From Ilyobacter_A sp963675185 (GTDB lineage Bacteria > Fusobacteriota > Fusobacteriia > Fusobacteriales > Fusobacteriaceae): a stretch of 64,000 bases of DNA. The stretch covers positions 282,151 to 346,150 of the forward strand of contig CAXXOH010000001.1 in NCBI GenBank assembly GCA_963675185.2, written 5' to 3'. Position 1 is the stretch's first letter; each line of letters starts with the position of its first letter. The notes beneath the pieces were generated by a model, which was not told where the DNA came from, made no database searches, and saw only the letters and a list, made by a program, of their open reading frames with translations. Made by a program: the position numbers and the translations under genes. This document shows, in pieces, positions 18,505 through 27,106 of this stretch.

Positions 18505-18878
18505 TTACTTCAAAGCATACCCACTTATTAAATCCGACAGTTTTTTCATTATATCGAAGTACTGAATTTTTTTGTATACTGTTGGATTTTTTAGATTTTT
18601 CATTGCCAGTTCTCCCATGAACTCCTCGGTGCTTTTATACCCCCTCTTATCCATCCACTCTTCTTTGTAAATGTCCTGGTTCAAAATCGAAAGGGGTCCC
18701 ACTCCACCTCTATCTTACCATCTTTTAAAACCTTCGCAGAGCTGCTTGCATTGAGAAAATTAAACTCCAAGTCCTGGCCTTTATACTCAACTGCAAAGCC
18801 TCCTATTCTGGCAGAGTAAGGTGCCTCCCCGAAACTTTCCTGAATCCTCGGCACCAAATTCCCATACTTTACCATCAT
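18505..18878 (-). pseudogene. Unrecognised gene with a one-base frameshift
   Basis: Two overlapping frames join into one protein of about 124 residues if one base is added or removed in the CCCCTTT run at 18691-18697. The first frame ends DPFRF-stop, and the second continues SILNQDIYKEEWMDKRG. The start at 18875 or 18878 follows GAGAGGAG. No signal peptide or membrane segment is visible. I do not recognise the family. It lies upstream of the korA/korB relic on the same strand, so it may be part of the same decaying operon. A sequencing error is an alternative to true frameshift. Confidence 0.6.
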
Positions 18879-18886
18879 CTCCTCTC

Positions 18887-18958
18887 ATTGAAAAAGCGGA
18901 TAAAATTGAAAAACATCCTAAGTTCTTTATAGAAGAAATAAAGAAAAAATCCTCTTAA
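18887..18958 (+). pseudogene. Possible C-terminal remnant of a lost plus-strand gene
   Basis: A 23-codon open stretch (IEKADKIEKHPKFFIEEIKK, then KSS-stop) has coding-like composition but no start or ribosome site. It abuts the start of the frameshifted minus-strand gene. It may be chance. Confidence 0.2.
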
Positions 18959-18979
18959 ATTTCAAAAGGAATTTTAAAC

Positions 18980-18997
18980 TTTAGTTTGTATACTAAA
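18980..18997. promoter_or_regulatory. Candidate operator/promoter of the ferredoxin-superoxide reductase genes
   Basis: TTTAGT-N6-ACTAAA dyad overlapping TATACT (18989-18994), about 57 bp upstream of the ferredoxin gene. The regulator is unknown; a peroxide or redox regulator would fit the genes but is not shown. Confidence 0.4.
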
Positions 18998-19053
18998 TTT
19001 AATGCATATAGGTAAAGTAAAGGTATTGAAATTAGTTTAAAAGGAGAGAAAAG

Positions 19054-19233
19054 ATGGCTTATGTAATCAACCAAACGGAGTGCATATCTTGTGGAGCTTG
19101 CGAACCGGTATGCCCGGTTAACTGCATTTCGGAACAAAGTAACGGCAAGATGAAAATCGATGCCACTGCATGCATTGATTGTGCGGCTTGTGCAGGAGTT
19201 TGTCCTGTAGACTGCATTTCATTAGGCGAATAA
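19054..19233 (+). CDS. 2[4Fe-4S] ferredoxin
   Basis: 59 residues, the clostridial ferredoxin size. Two cluster motifs are present: CISCGACEPVCPVNC in the N-terminal half and CIDCAACAGVCPVDC in the C-terminal half. All eight ligand cysteines are present in the C-x2-C-x2-C-x3-CP pattern. It is a low-potential electron carrier, the expected partner of the 2-oxoacid oxidoreductase encoded nearby and of Rnf-type complexes. AAGGAGAG lies upstream of the ATG. The superoxide reductase gene starts 40 bp downstream, so they are probably co-transcribed. Confidence 0.95.
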   Translation: MAYVINQTECISCGACEPVCPVNCISEQSNGKMKIDATACIDCAACAGVCPVDCISLGE

Positions 19234-19273
19234 ACTCTAAAAACACAAAAATAAAAAGGGGGGAAAAATTATT

Positions 19274-19657
19274 ATGGCTAAAAATTTGGGAGTATACAAG
19301 TGTGATCTTTGCGGTAACATTGTAGAGGTGTTCCATGAAGGACACGCGCCGCTAGTTTGCTGTGGAAAGGAAATGGTTCTGCAGGAAGAAAAAACTGCAG
19401 ATACCTCTGCGGAAAAACATGTCCCTTATATCGAGAAGATAGAGGGCGGATTCAAGGTTAAAATAGGGGAAAAGCAGGATCACCCTATGACGGAAGAGCA
19501 CTATATAGAGTGGATTGAGATCATAGGAGATGGAAAAATCTATAGACAGGCTTTAAAACCTGGTGACAAACCAGAAGCGACATTTAAAATAGACGCCGAG
19601 AAGATAATCGCAAGAGAATACTGCAACATCCACGGGCATTGGAAAAACGAAAATTAA
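19274..19657 (+). CDS. dfx: Desulfoferrodoxin (superoxide reductase)
   Basis: 127 residues, full length. The N-terminal desulforedoxin domain has CDLCG and VCCGKEM, giving the four-Cys centre I. The C-terminal neelaredoxin domain has the catalytic Fe site ligands in EKHVPYI, HPMTEEHYIEWIEI and EYCNIHGHW. The enzyme reduces superoxide to peroxide without making oxygen, an anaerobe strategy, using electrons from small Fe-S proteins such as the ferredoxin encoded upstream. The terminator after this gene has been split by the IS256-family element. Confidence 0.96.
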   Translation: MAKNLGVYKCDLCGNIVEVFHEGHAPLVCCGKEMVLQEEKTADTSAEKHVPYIEKIEGGFKVKIGEKQDHPMTEEHYIEWIEIIGDGKIYRQALKPGDKPEATFKIDAEKIIAREYCNIHGHWKNEN

Positions 19658-19680
19658 GGAAAAGCTAGCGTTAATGCTAG

Positions 19681-21027
19681 GAGTCTGTCAAGAAATTGGT
19701 GTATCCGTCCAAAATTTTTTCTATGGAATTGGCGAGGGACTAAATACGTCCCTCGAAATAGATGCTTAATTGACCTATAATTTTTGCCCATTCCCGAACT
19801 CGAATTTTCCATTTCTTAGTAATATCAATCATTGCTAGATAAAGCATCTTCAACAATGAATCGTCAGATGGGAAAATACTCTTTGACTTTGTTACTTTTC
19901 TCAGTTGACGGTTGAAGCTTTCAATTGCATTTGTCGTATAGATTAACTTTCGAATTTCTTTAGGATATTTAAACATAACAGCTATCTCGTCCCAATGATC
20001 TCGCCATGGCTTTATTGCAATATAGTATTTTTCGCTCCATTTTGCGTCAAGCTTAGCAAGAGCGTCCAACGCTGCCTCTTCATCAATGGCTGTATAAATT
20101 GGCTTGAGATCCGTTACAAAAGTTTTTCGGTCTTTGTAAGACAGATAACGAGTAGAATTACGGATCATATGTACAATGCAACGCTGCACCTCTGTTCTAG
20201 GGAATGTTGCTTCTATAGCTTCCTTGAAACCATTTAGACCATCAATCGATGCGATAAGAATATCTTCGACACCTCTATGCTGAAGATCACTTAGAACCTT
20301 TAACCAAAATTTGCTTGTTTCATTTTCACCGACCCACATTCCTAGGACTTCTTTCATACCATCAAGGTTGATACCAATAATTATGTAAACAGCTTTATTT
20401 ACGATTTTGCCATCCTGTCTAACTTTGTAATGGATAGCATCCATTACAACATGGGCGTAAATTCTATCCAAAGGACGTTGTTGCCATTCTTTGATGATCG
20501 GCATGATTTTATCAGTGATCTGCGAAATCATGGTCGGTGAAATATCGATGCCATAAAGATTATTCAGATGGTCCTGAATATCTCTGACAGTCATACCTTT
20601 AGCATACATGCTTATTACTTGGTCGTCAATACTAGAAACATCCCGCTGATTTTTCTTAACGATAATTGGTTCAAACTCCCCGGAACGATCACGTGGAACT
20701 TCGATTTCAATTTTGCCGTAGTCGGAGCGAACTTTCTTCGAGCGCTTGCCGTTTCGCGTATTGTTGGTATCTTTATTTTTATAATCATATTTGCTGTAGC
20801 CTAACTCATAATCTAATTCAGCTTCAAGCATTTCTTCGATAAGATCCTTGAATTGCTCTTTAAGAAGATTCTGAACATCGGAAACATCCTTTAATTTCCC
20901 TTCTTGCATAAGTTCACGTACTTTTTGTTTGTCTAATAACCCTTTGAATGACATGTGAGTGGTACCTCCTTATTGATATTTTATTTTACATCAATTTCGG
21001 AGTTTACACCAAATATTTTACACCCTC
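19681..21027 (-). mobile_element. IS256-family element (1347 bp)
   Basis: Imperfect inverted repeats (GAGTCTGTCAAGAAATTGGT and GAGGGTGTAAAATATTTGGT) with the 8-bp target duplication AATGCTAG (19673-19680, 21028-21035). Removing the element restores a GCTAGC...GCTAGC hairpin followed by TTTTTTT, the terminator of the superoxide reductase operon. Confidence 0.93.
19740..20954 (-). CDS. IS256-family (Mutator-type) transposase
   Basis: 404 residues, full length for the family. Conserved regions are in order: VMDAIHYKVR (first catalytic Asp), ASIDGLNGFKEAIEATFP (second Asp region), QRCIVHMIRNS and the terminal TNAIESFNRQLRKVTKSK, which carries the catalytic Glu. The start has a strong AAGGAGG. 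No lesion is visible, so the element may be active. Confidence 0.95.
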   Translation of the reverse strand: MSFKGLLDKQKVRELMQEGKLKDVSDVQNLLKEQFKDLIEEMLEAELDYELGYSKYDYKNKDTNNTRNGKRSKKVRSDYGKIEIEVPRDRSGEFEPIIVKKNQRDVSSIDDQVISMYAKGMTVRDIQDHLNNLYGIDISPTMISQITDKIMPIIKEWQQRPLDRIYAHVVMDAIHYKVRQDGKIVNKAVYIIIGINLDGMKEVLGMWVGENETSKFWLKVLSDLQHRGVEDILIASIDGLNGFKEAIEATFPRTEVQRCIVHMIRNSTRYLSYKDRKTFVTDLKPIYTAIDEEAALDALAKLDAKWSEKYYIAIKPWRDHWDEIAVMFKYPKEIRKLIYTTNAIESFNRQLRKVTKSKSIFPSDDSLLKMLYLAMIDITKKWKIRVREWAKIIGQLSIYFEGRI

Positions 21028-21035
21028 AATGCTAG

Positions 21036-21131
21036 CTTTTTTTATTGTTCTTCTAAGTTCTGCTTGTAATAAAATATCCTGAATAATCATGTAATAAAAA
21101 ATAGCTTTTTGCTCCATCTCTTGTATTTACT
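21036..21131. other. Intergenic stretch with no gene seen
   Basis: This short stretch, and 21167-21466 beyond the next terminator, is AT-rich. I find no ribosome site with an open frame and no RNA fold. Confidence 0.35.
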
Positions 21132-21166
21132 AAAAAAGACATGAGATAAATTCACGTCTTTTTTTA
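21132..21166. terminator. Bidirectional terminator-like hairpin
   Basis: AAAAAAGAC-A-TGA pairs with TTCA-C-GTCTTTTTT, with one A-C mismatch, and the ends are A-rich and T-rich. Confidence 0.6.
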
Positions 21167-21466
21167 TTTATCCTAATACCGAAAACCATACTTTACCTTT
21201 TGCGCGCATAGTTTGACGCCCTTTTTCCATTTCACTTGCTCTTACTATAAAGAAGCATGCTAGTATTTTTTCTTTCATAGCATATACTTTTATTTTGTGA
21301 ACAACTTAATCTTAAAAGTGATCTGATACATAAAAGTAATTGAAATATCACTAAAAATTGAACTCAAAAGCTAAAAGTTTGGAAAAAATTTTAAGGATAT
21401 TATAAATATAATTTTCTGAAAGCATAACTGAATTTACACGTAATTTGAAAAAGAGTTTATATTCAC

Positions 21467-21730
21467 CTAGAACGTTGTTAGCTCACCAATTTCATCTGTT
21501 AAAATTCTTTGCATATATGAGGACAAATCTTTATTTATTGTTAAAAATTTTCCCTTGTCTGTTTCTATAAGATATATTTTATCTCTTATACCTTTCTTAG
21601 AAAGAACATAGTACTCATGACCTTTTTTCAGCGTTTCAATAATAACATCTCTAGAAAAAATATTCCCAAATTCTGACTTTAAATACACAACAACGCCATT
21701 TTCTTCTCTTTTAGCTACTATATTAACCAT
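21467..21730 (-). CDS. Small conserved-type protein, possibly DUF3892-like
   Basis: 87 residues with no signal peptide or membrane segment. The order (hydrophobic VNIVAK start, NGVVVYLKSEFGNIFSRD, then a helix IIETLKKGHEY, then strand-rich end) resembles the DUF3892 family, whose function is unknown; I give this as a weak match. GGAGGTAG precedes the ATG. The gene stands alone in an AT-rich accessory region. Confidence 0.55.
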   Translation of the reverse strand: MVNIVAKREENGVVVYLKSEFGNIFSRDVIIETLKKGHEYYVLSKKGIRDKIYLIETDKGKFLTINKDLSSYMQRILTDEIGELTTF

Positions 21731-21975
21731 AAACTACTACCTCCATAAACTTAAAACTAATGTATTTTTTAATCACGTATACTCTTATCAAACACTAAAA
21801 TTTAGAATCATCTATTATCTAATCTAAGATTTTAAGCTTAAAAAATAATTTTATCAATTTTAAATCTATATAAATATACTCTACTTTTTATACTTTGTAA
21901 AGTATAAGTTAAAATATATTTAGTTAAAACTAATCTCATTAGATGGAACACTTTGAAAAAGATTTAATTAAAAAA

Positions 21976-22008
21976 AGGCCCAAACAGTTATCTACTGTCT
22001 AGAGCCTT
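21976..22008 (-). terminator. Terminator after the TSUP gene and tRNA fragment
   Basis: On the minus strand AAGGC-CTAGACAGT pairs with ACTGTTTGGGCCTT, and seven T follow. Confidence 0.75.
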
Positions 22009-22021
22009 AAACTTCATTTTT

Positions 22022-22067
22022 TGGTATTGAGAGTAGAACTTGAACCCACAAGGGCACTCGGTTATCC
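22022..22067 (-). pseudogene. 3' fragment of a tRNA-Leu-like gene
   Basis: The minus strand reads a variable-arm-like GAGTGCCCTTGTGG, T-loop TTCAAGT, a 7-nt acceptor strand TCTCAAT, a discriminator A and CCA. The T-stem (GTGGG/TCTAC) has decayed pairs and no 5' half exists upstream. Such 3' tRNA ends are typical attachment-site scars of tRNA-targeting integrative elements. Confidence 0.65.
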
Positions 22068-22125
22068 TTTTTTCTTTTCGTTATTTTTTAACTAACATTG
22101 CAATCATAATTTTGTTTATCAAAAC

Positions 22126-22878
22126 TCAACTTATTATGTGTTCCCCAATCATTTTTATTGCTATGAAAAGCGACATAGTAATAAAAATTGGCTTGATAAA
22201 TTTAGAACCATTTTTTACTGCCATCACAGATCCAATTTTTGAGCCTAAAACTATAAATACAGTAGATATTAGTCCATATTCCCAATTAACTTGCTTGTTA
22301 TATAAAAATGTTAAAAGAGCTGCAAAACCAGTTACAAAATTCAAAACTTTTGTATTTGCAGTGGCTACAGTAAAATCAAATTTAAATATTTTTACTAAAC
22401 CGAACATAAAAAATGTACCAGTTCCTGGTCCAAAAAAACCATCATAAAAGCCGAGTATAAATGTTAAAAATATTCCTTTGGTTTTATTGTCTGCATCTAT
22501 ACCAGAGAACTTATCATGCATTCCTACTTTTTTGAAAAAAATTGTATAGAAAGCTACCACCAATATCACAAAAGGAATTAATAATTCCAATATTTTTGGT
22601 GATACATATTGAACTTCTATAACACCTAAAACTGCCCCAACAAATGCAAACGGAATTAACAATTTCAATATTTCCTTATTAAGTTTTTTATTCTTAAAGA
22701 ATTCATAACTACTCGTTAAAGTTCCAAATGAAGCTGCCATTTTATTAGTACCAATAGCGACGTGAGGAGGCAATCCAGCCATAATTAAAGCAGGAACACT
22801 AACAAGTCCCCCTCCACCAACAATAGAATCGATAAAACCAGCTAAAAACATACCTACTCCGAGAATAATTATCTCCAT
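22126..22878 (-). CDS. TSUP/TauE-SafE family membrane permease
   Basis: 250 residues with seven to eight hydrophobic segments. The family signatures are IDSIVGGGGLVSVPAL in the first half and GFYDGFFGPGTGTF in the second half. Members (YfcA, TauE, SafE) export or import sulfite, sulfoacetate or other organosulfur anions; the substrate here is unknown. Start supported by AGGAAG. It sits between a tRNA-Leu fragment and an IS30 copy, which suggests it arrived with mobile DNA. Confidence 0.88.
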   Translation of the reverse strand: MEIIILGVGMFLAGFIDSIVGGGGLVSVPALIMAGLPPHVAIGTNKMAASFGTLTSSYEFFKNKKLNKEILKLLIPFAFVGAVLGVIEVQYVSPKILELLIPFVILVVAFYTIFFKKVGMHDKFSGIDADNKTKGIFLTFILGFYDGFFGPGTGTFFMFGLVKIFKFDFTVATANTKVLNFVTGFAALLTFLYNKQVNWEYGLISTVFIVLGSKIGSVMAVKNGSKFIKPIFITMSLFIAIKMIGEHIIS

Positions 22879-22968
22879 ATGACTTCCTAAAACTTCTGTA
22901 TATTTGTATACAAGTTAACAGGTTTTTGTTTTCCCGTCAAGTATATTGTTAATTCAAGTTTTTTAAGA

Positions 22969-24044
22969 CTTGAATTGTATAATTAATTGCAACAAAAAAT
23001 GACCCATAGATATTTCCTTGATATAATGTGAGTGCGAACAAACATTTAAAGGAGATTTTCTATGAGTCATACATATTTTAGCATAAATGAAAGAGAAACA
23101 ATAGCGTTATCTTTAGCAAAAGGGATGAAACCCCTTCGTATCGCAAAAATACTAGGCAGAAACAGATCCAGTATTGGAAGAGAAATCAAGCGGAATAGCA
23201 TTGATGGCGAATACAGAGGGCTGAACGCTCAAGAGGCATACAATTCTAGAAAGTCTTCATGTGGATGTGGAGCCAAGGGCAAGCTTGAAGATGAAAAGAT
23301 TGTCGACTATATTCAAATGAGACTTGAAGATGGTTGGACTCCCGAACAAATTGCTGGTAAAGCTAAAATTAAAGGTGTTGACTGTCCTTGTTTTAAAACT
23401 ATCTACAGAGGTATTAAAGAGGGGAAATTTAAGGGTACAGAAAAGGAACTCCTTCCGAGACAGGGTAAGAAAAAATCTAACGGCATTAAGGAAACAAGAG
23501 GAACTATTCCAGATAAGAAAAACATATCAGAAAGACCTAAAGAAGCAGATGAAAGAAGTGAAATAGGACATTTTGAGAGTGATACTGTAGTAAGTTCAGG
23601 AAAACAGGGAGCTATGATGACGTATGTTGATAGAAAGTCAGGATATGGACTTGTAGAGCTAATGGATAACAGAAAGGCTGCAACATTTAATCAAGTGACT
23701 TTAGAGGCTTTTAAAGTGATACCGAGTAAGTTCATTAAAACTTTTACATCTGATAATGGGAAAGAATTTGCAGGATTTAAAGAGCTCGAAAAAGAATTGA
23801 ATGTTGAGTATTATTTTGCAAACCCTTATCATTCTTGGGAAAGAGGATGTAATGAGAATTACAACGGATTACTCCGAAGATATTATCCAAAGGGAAGCAA
23901 TTTTTTTAAGTTAACAAAAGAAGAGGTAAGAAAAGTGATGGAAGCACTTAATCATAGACCGAGAAAACGTCTAGGTTGGAAAACACCCCATGAAGTATTT
24001 TGGGGTGAAATCCAAGAGTGTTGCATTTAATTTGACAATCTAGG
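22969..24044 (+). mobile_element. IS30-family element, copy A (1076 bp)
   Basis: Ends match copies B and C (imperfect inverted repeats sharing ATTGT..AATTAA.TGCAACA). Unlike those copies the 3-bp flanks differ (AGA on the left, ATT on the right), so this copy may be the product of recombination between elements. Confidence 0.9.
23062..24030 (+). CDS. IS30-family transposase
   Basis: 322 residues. The N-terminal helix-turn-helix (LAKGMKPLRIAKILGRNRSS) is followed by the DDE catalytic core: GHFESDTVVS (Asp 1), FTSDNGKEF (Asp 2) and GCNENYNGLLRRYYPKG (Glu). It differs from copy B by a handful of residues and appears intact. AAAGGAG lies upstream of the ATG. Confidence 0.95.
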   Translation: MSHTYFSINERETIALSLAKGMKPLRIAKILGRNRSSIGREIKRNSIDGEYRGLNAQEAYNSRKSSCGCGAKGKLEDEKIVDYIQMRLEDGWTPEQIAGKAKIKGVDCPCFKTIYRGIKEGKFKGTEKELLPRQGKKKSNGIKETRGTIPDKKNISERPKEADERSEIGHFESDTVVSSGKQGAMMTYVDRKSGYGLVELMDNRKAATFNQVTLEAFKVIPSKFIKTFTSDNGKEFAGFKELEKELNVEYYFANPYHSWERGCNENYNGLLRRYYPKGSNFFKLTKEEVRKVMEALNHRPRKRLGWKTPHEVFWGEIQECCI

Positions 24045-24289
24045 ATTTATAATATTATTTTTTTACTCTATGTAAAATATTCCAAATTATAAGTTTTATG
24101 TACAATTAAAAGGCCGACATTTAATAATATTAAATTTTAGTTTTTGAATTTAATCTAAAAGTCGTCATGTTTTGTTTTAATTGCAAGATAATATATTGAC
24201 AAAATTTAATTCTAGTTGTAAAAAGGAAAAATTAGAGCTTTCCGTAAATGTTAAAATAACAAAATTAACATAGTTTGGAGGACTCAAAA

Positions 24290-24645
24290 ATGAAATTAAT
24301 ACTTTTAAAATTTTTATATTATATTTTTTTACCTTAGAGATATTGACATGGCCAATACTGATTTTAATAATATTTATAATAAAAATTAGATTTAAAAAAA
24401 GAAAATTATTTGAACTTTTGGTCCCTGAAGAGAAATTTTTACTAAAAGAAATCTATGTAAATGATGGAATTATCTCTTTGTCTGATTTAAATAATAAATT
24501 TTTAAAAAAATTAGAAAATCAAGGAATAATTAATAGTTCTATTATAATAGATAAACTAACTATTGACAAAAAACATATGATTAAATATGATATTAAAAAT
24601 TGGATTAAAAAAGAAATCGAAAAAAATCCAAACTTATTATCATAA
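24290..24645 (+). pseudogene. SieB-like small membrane protein, frameshifted in a T-tract
   Basis: The natural start is ATG 24290 with GGAGGA 7 nt upstream, but that frame stops after 15 codons. One extra T in the 7-T run at about 24331-24337 would join it to the frame that continues LEILTWPILILIIFIIKIR and runs to 24645, giving about 118 residues. The product has an N-terminal membrane segment and a cytosolic C-terminal domain (LVPEEKFLLKEIY...) resembling super-infection exclusion protein B; that match is by eye. A homopolymer at the fifth residue-turned-stop position could mean phase variation, decay or a sequencing slip. Translation may also begin at ATG 24343. Confidence 0.55.
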
Positions 24646-25111
24646 AAAGTATTAGTGAGTATGCCTTCTATTATTTTATGGAGGAGGGGGAAACTTTGAA
24701 AAATATAAAACAATCAAATATAATTGTGCCTTATTTTATTCTAGTGCTGACCAGTTTAATATTAATTCGACTTAATTTATTATTTCCGAAAATAGATAAT
24801 CCTTCATTATTTAATATTACAAGTAAATTTTTGATCTGTATTCAGCCGGCGATATGGATATATTTTGAAAAAGCTGGCTTTAGAAATAATAATTATTATA
24901 AATTAATGTTAAGCGGGTTTATTTTATTTTATTTAGGAAGCTTACAAAATATAATGGATGAGATTTATAGATTAGAAGGTGTTTTATCTGAAGTTGATAA
25001 TATTTTGATGCCATTAGGACTAGTTATTATATCAAGTGCAGTTATTTTACGTTTTTTAGAAGAAGAAGAAGTTAATTTACTGTTATCACAAAAAAACAAA
25101 GCTTTATATTA

Positions 25112-26187
25112 CTTGAATTGTATAATTAATTGCAACAAAAAATGACCCATAGATATTTCCTTGGTATAATGTGAGTGCGAACAAACATTTAAAGGAGATT
25201 TTCTATGAGTCATACATATTTTAGCATAAATGAAAGAGAAACAATAGCGTTATCTTTAGCAAAAGGGATGAAACCCCTTCATATCGCAAAAATACTAGGC
25301 AGAAACAGATCCAGTATTGGAAGAGAAATCAAGCGGAATAGCATTGATGGCGAATACAGAGGGTTGAACGCTCAAGAGGCATACAATTCTAGAAAGTCTT
25401 CATGTGGATGTGGAGCCAAGGAGAAGCTTGAAGATGAAAAGATTGTCGACTATATTCAAATGAGACTTGAAGATGGTTGGACTCCCGAACAAATTGCTGG
25501 TAGAGCTAAAATTAAAGGTGTTGACTGTCCTTGTTTTAAGACTATCTACAGAGGTATTAAAGAGGGGAAATTTAAGGGTACAGAAAAGGAACTCCTTCCG
25601 AGACAGGGTAAGAAAAAATCTAACGGCATTAAGGAAACAAGAGGAACTATTCCAGATAAGAAAAACATATCAGAAAGGCCTAAAGAAGCAGATGAAAGAA
25701 GTGAAATAGGACATTTTGAGAGTGATACTGTAGTAAGTTCAGGAAAACAGGGAGCTATGATGACGTATGTTGATAGAAAGTCAGGATATGGACTTGTAGA
25801 GCTAATGGATAACAGAAAGGCTGCAACATTTAATCAAGTGACTTTAGAGGCTTTTAAAGTGATACCAGGTAAGTTCATTAAAACTTTTACATCTGATAAT
25901 GGGAAAGAATTTGCAGGATTTAAAGAGCTCGAAAAAGAATTGAATGTTGAGTGTTATTTTGCAAACCCTTATCATTCTTGGGAAAGAGGATGTAATGAGA
26001 ATTACAACGGATTACTCCGAAGATATTTTCCAAAAGGAAGCAATTTTTTTAAGTTAACAAAAGAAGAGGTAAGAAAAGTGATGGAAGCACTTAATCATAG
26101 ACCGAGAAAACGTCTAGGTTGGAAAACACCCCATGAAGTATTTTGGGGTGAAATCCAAGAGTGTTGCATTTAATTTGACAATCTAGG
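25112..26187 (+). mobile_element. IS30-family element, copy B (1076 bp)
   Basis: Inserted in the GGDEF gene, with the 3-bp target duplication TTA at 25109-25111 and 26188-26190. The ends are CTTGAATTGTATAATTAATT on the left and the complement of CCTAGATTGTCAAATTAAAT on the right. Confidence 0.95.
25205..26173 (+). CDS. IS30-family transposase
   Basis: 322 residues with the same domains as copy A and nearly identical to copy C. The catalytic motifs (FESDTVVS, FTSDNGKEF, NENYNGLLRRYFPKG) are intact. It sits inside the disrupted GGDEF gene in the same orientation. Confidence 0.95.
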   Translation: MSHTYFSINERETIALSLAKGMKPLHIAKILGRNRSSIGREIKRNSIDGEYRGLNAQEAYNSRKSSCGCGAKEKLEDEKIVDYIQMRLEDGWTPEQIAGRAKIKGVDCPCFKTIYRGIKEGKFKGTEKELLPRQGKKKSNGIKETRGTIPDKKNISERPKEADERSEIGHFESDTVVSSGKQGAMMTYVDRKSGYGLVELMDNRKAATFNQVTLEAFKVIPGKFIKTFTSDNGKEFAGFKELEKELNVECYFANPYHSWERGCNENYNGLLRRYFPKGSNFFKLTKEEVRKVMEALNHRPRKRLGWKTPHEVFWGEIQECCI

Positions 26188-26756
26188 TTATAAAAGTTTA
26201 AAAGATCCGTTAACACATCTATATAACAGATATTATATGGAAGAACATTTAGAAGACTTGCTTAAAAAATTAAGTGAACTAAATTTAGAAGTGTCTGTAG
26301 CATTTATTGATATTGATAATTTCAAAATTATTAATGACACTCATGGGCATGTAGCCGGGGATGAACTTTTGAAAGCTTTGGGAGAAGAGATAAATAGCCA
26401 CATAAGAAAATCTGATTATGCATTTAGATATGGGGGAGATGAATTTTTACTAATATTCCCAAATACAAAAGCAGAGGTAGCTTTAGATGTAGCTAAAAGA
26501 ATCAAAGAAAATATTTTTAATTTTTCAGAAAAGAAGGGAATAATCTTAACCCTTAGTATAGGAATGACTATGCATAAAAAATATGAAAGTTATAAAACAT
26601 TGCTTAATAAAGTTGACCAAGTTATGTACCAATCTAAAAGAAACGGCAAAAATCAAATAACGTTAATTCTTAGTTAAATATCAAGTGCAACAGATAAAGT
26701 TGGAGTGTATTTCAATGAAAATTTCAGAATCAAATAAACTCTGCACTACCCATAAA

Positions 26757-26832
26757 TTAAATATTTGGCAAACTATGGGAAACCATAGGACGCAAAGCTA
26801 TAGGGCCTGTAAAATGGCAGCCAGTTGCTAGA
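26757..26832 (+). ncRNA. Cyclic-di-GMP-I (GEMM) riboswitch
   Basis: The consensus elements occur in order: GGCAAAC, a stem with GGGAAACC, GGACGCAAAGC, TAGGGCCT, and the receptor helix GGCAGCCAGTTGC. The aptamer is followed by an intrinsic terminator, giving a transcription-control design. The next gene on the strand is an HD-GYP phosphodiesterase, the enzyme class that degrades the ligand, but that gene has lost its 5' end. Confidence 0.9.
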
Positions 26833-26850
26833 GATAGATTCTTTGTCAGC

Positions 26851-26886
26851 AAAGTATAGCTTTTTAAGTTATACTTTTTATTTTTC
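26851..26886 (+). terminator. Expression-platform terminator of the cyclic-di-GMP riboswitch
   Basis: Ten-pair stem AAAGTATAGC/GTTATACTTT, then TTTATTTTT. CTTTG...CAAAG at 26841-26853 could compete with its 5' arm. Confidence 0.8.
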
Positions 26887-26908
26887 GTAAAATCCATACA
26901 TAATATAA

Positions 26909-27106
26909 CCTAAGTTGCTACCTTTTAAAAGTCTGAATTTAAACATTTGGGGTTTCCAATTTCCTAAATGGATCTTTACCCTATAAATTATAAGTTGATA
27001 GCTATTAAACAAATTACTAAAAGTTATTGATGCCATAATTCGATCTATTTTCAGTAATAAATTTATTGAATAAAAATGCTGTTTTTTAAGTAAGTGGCAA
27101 CTTGAG
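26909..27106. repeat. MITE-like element, copy R6, inside the HD-GYP transcription unit
   Basis: Terminal inverted repeats AACCTAAGTTGCTACC and GTGGCAACTTGAGTT bound about 198 bp of noncoding AT-rich DNA. The ends match those of R1-R5. The right end runs straight into HD-GYP coding sequence. Confidence 0.7.

Larger units (their letters stand above)
24696..26677 (+). pseudogene. GGDEF diguanylate cyclase gene split by IS30 copy B
   Basis: The 5' part (24696-25111) encodes four to five membrane segments, and the 3' part (26191-26677) encodes a GGDEF domain with YGGDEF. Removing the element and one copy of the 3-bp duplication TTA restores one frame of 300 residues across the joint (KALYY followed by KSLKDPLTHLYNRYY). 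TTG 24696 is chosen as start because GGAGGAGGGGG lies just before it. An ATG at 26237 could still yield a soluble, truncated GGDEF fragment, but it would lack the start of the domain. Confidence 0.9.

Noticed and set aside
22951..22976. AATTCAAG...CTTGAATT inverted pair at the left end of IS30 copy A as a nested IS tip
   Set aside because: Only 8 bp match the IS end and similarity stops immediately, so it is compatible with chance in AT-rich DNA.
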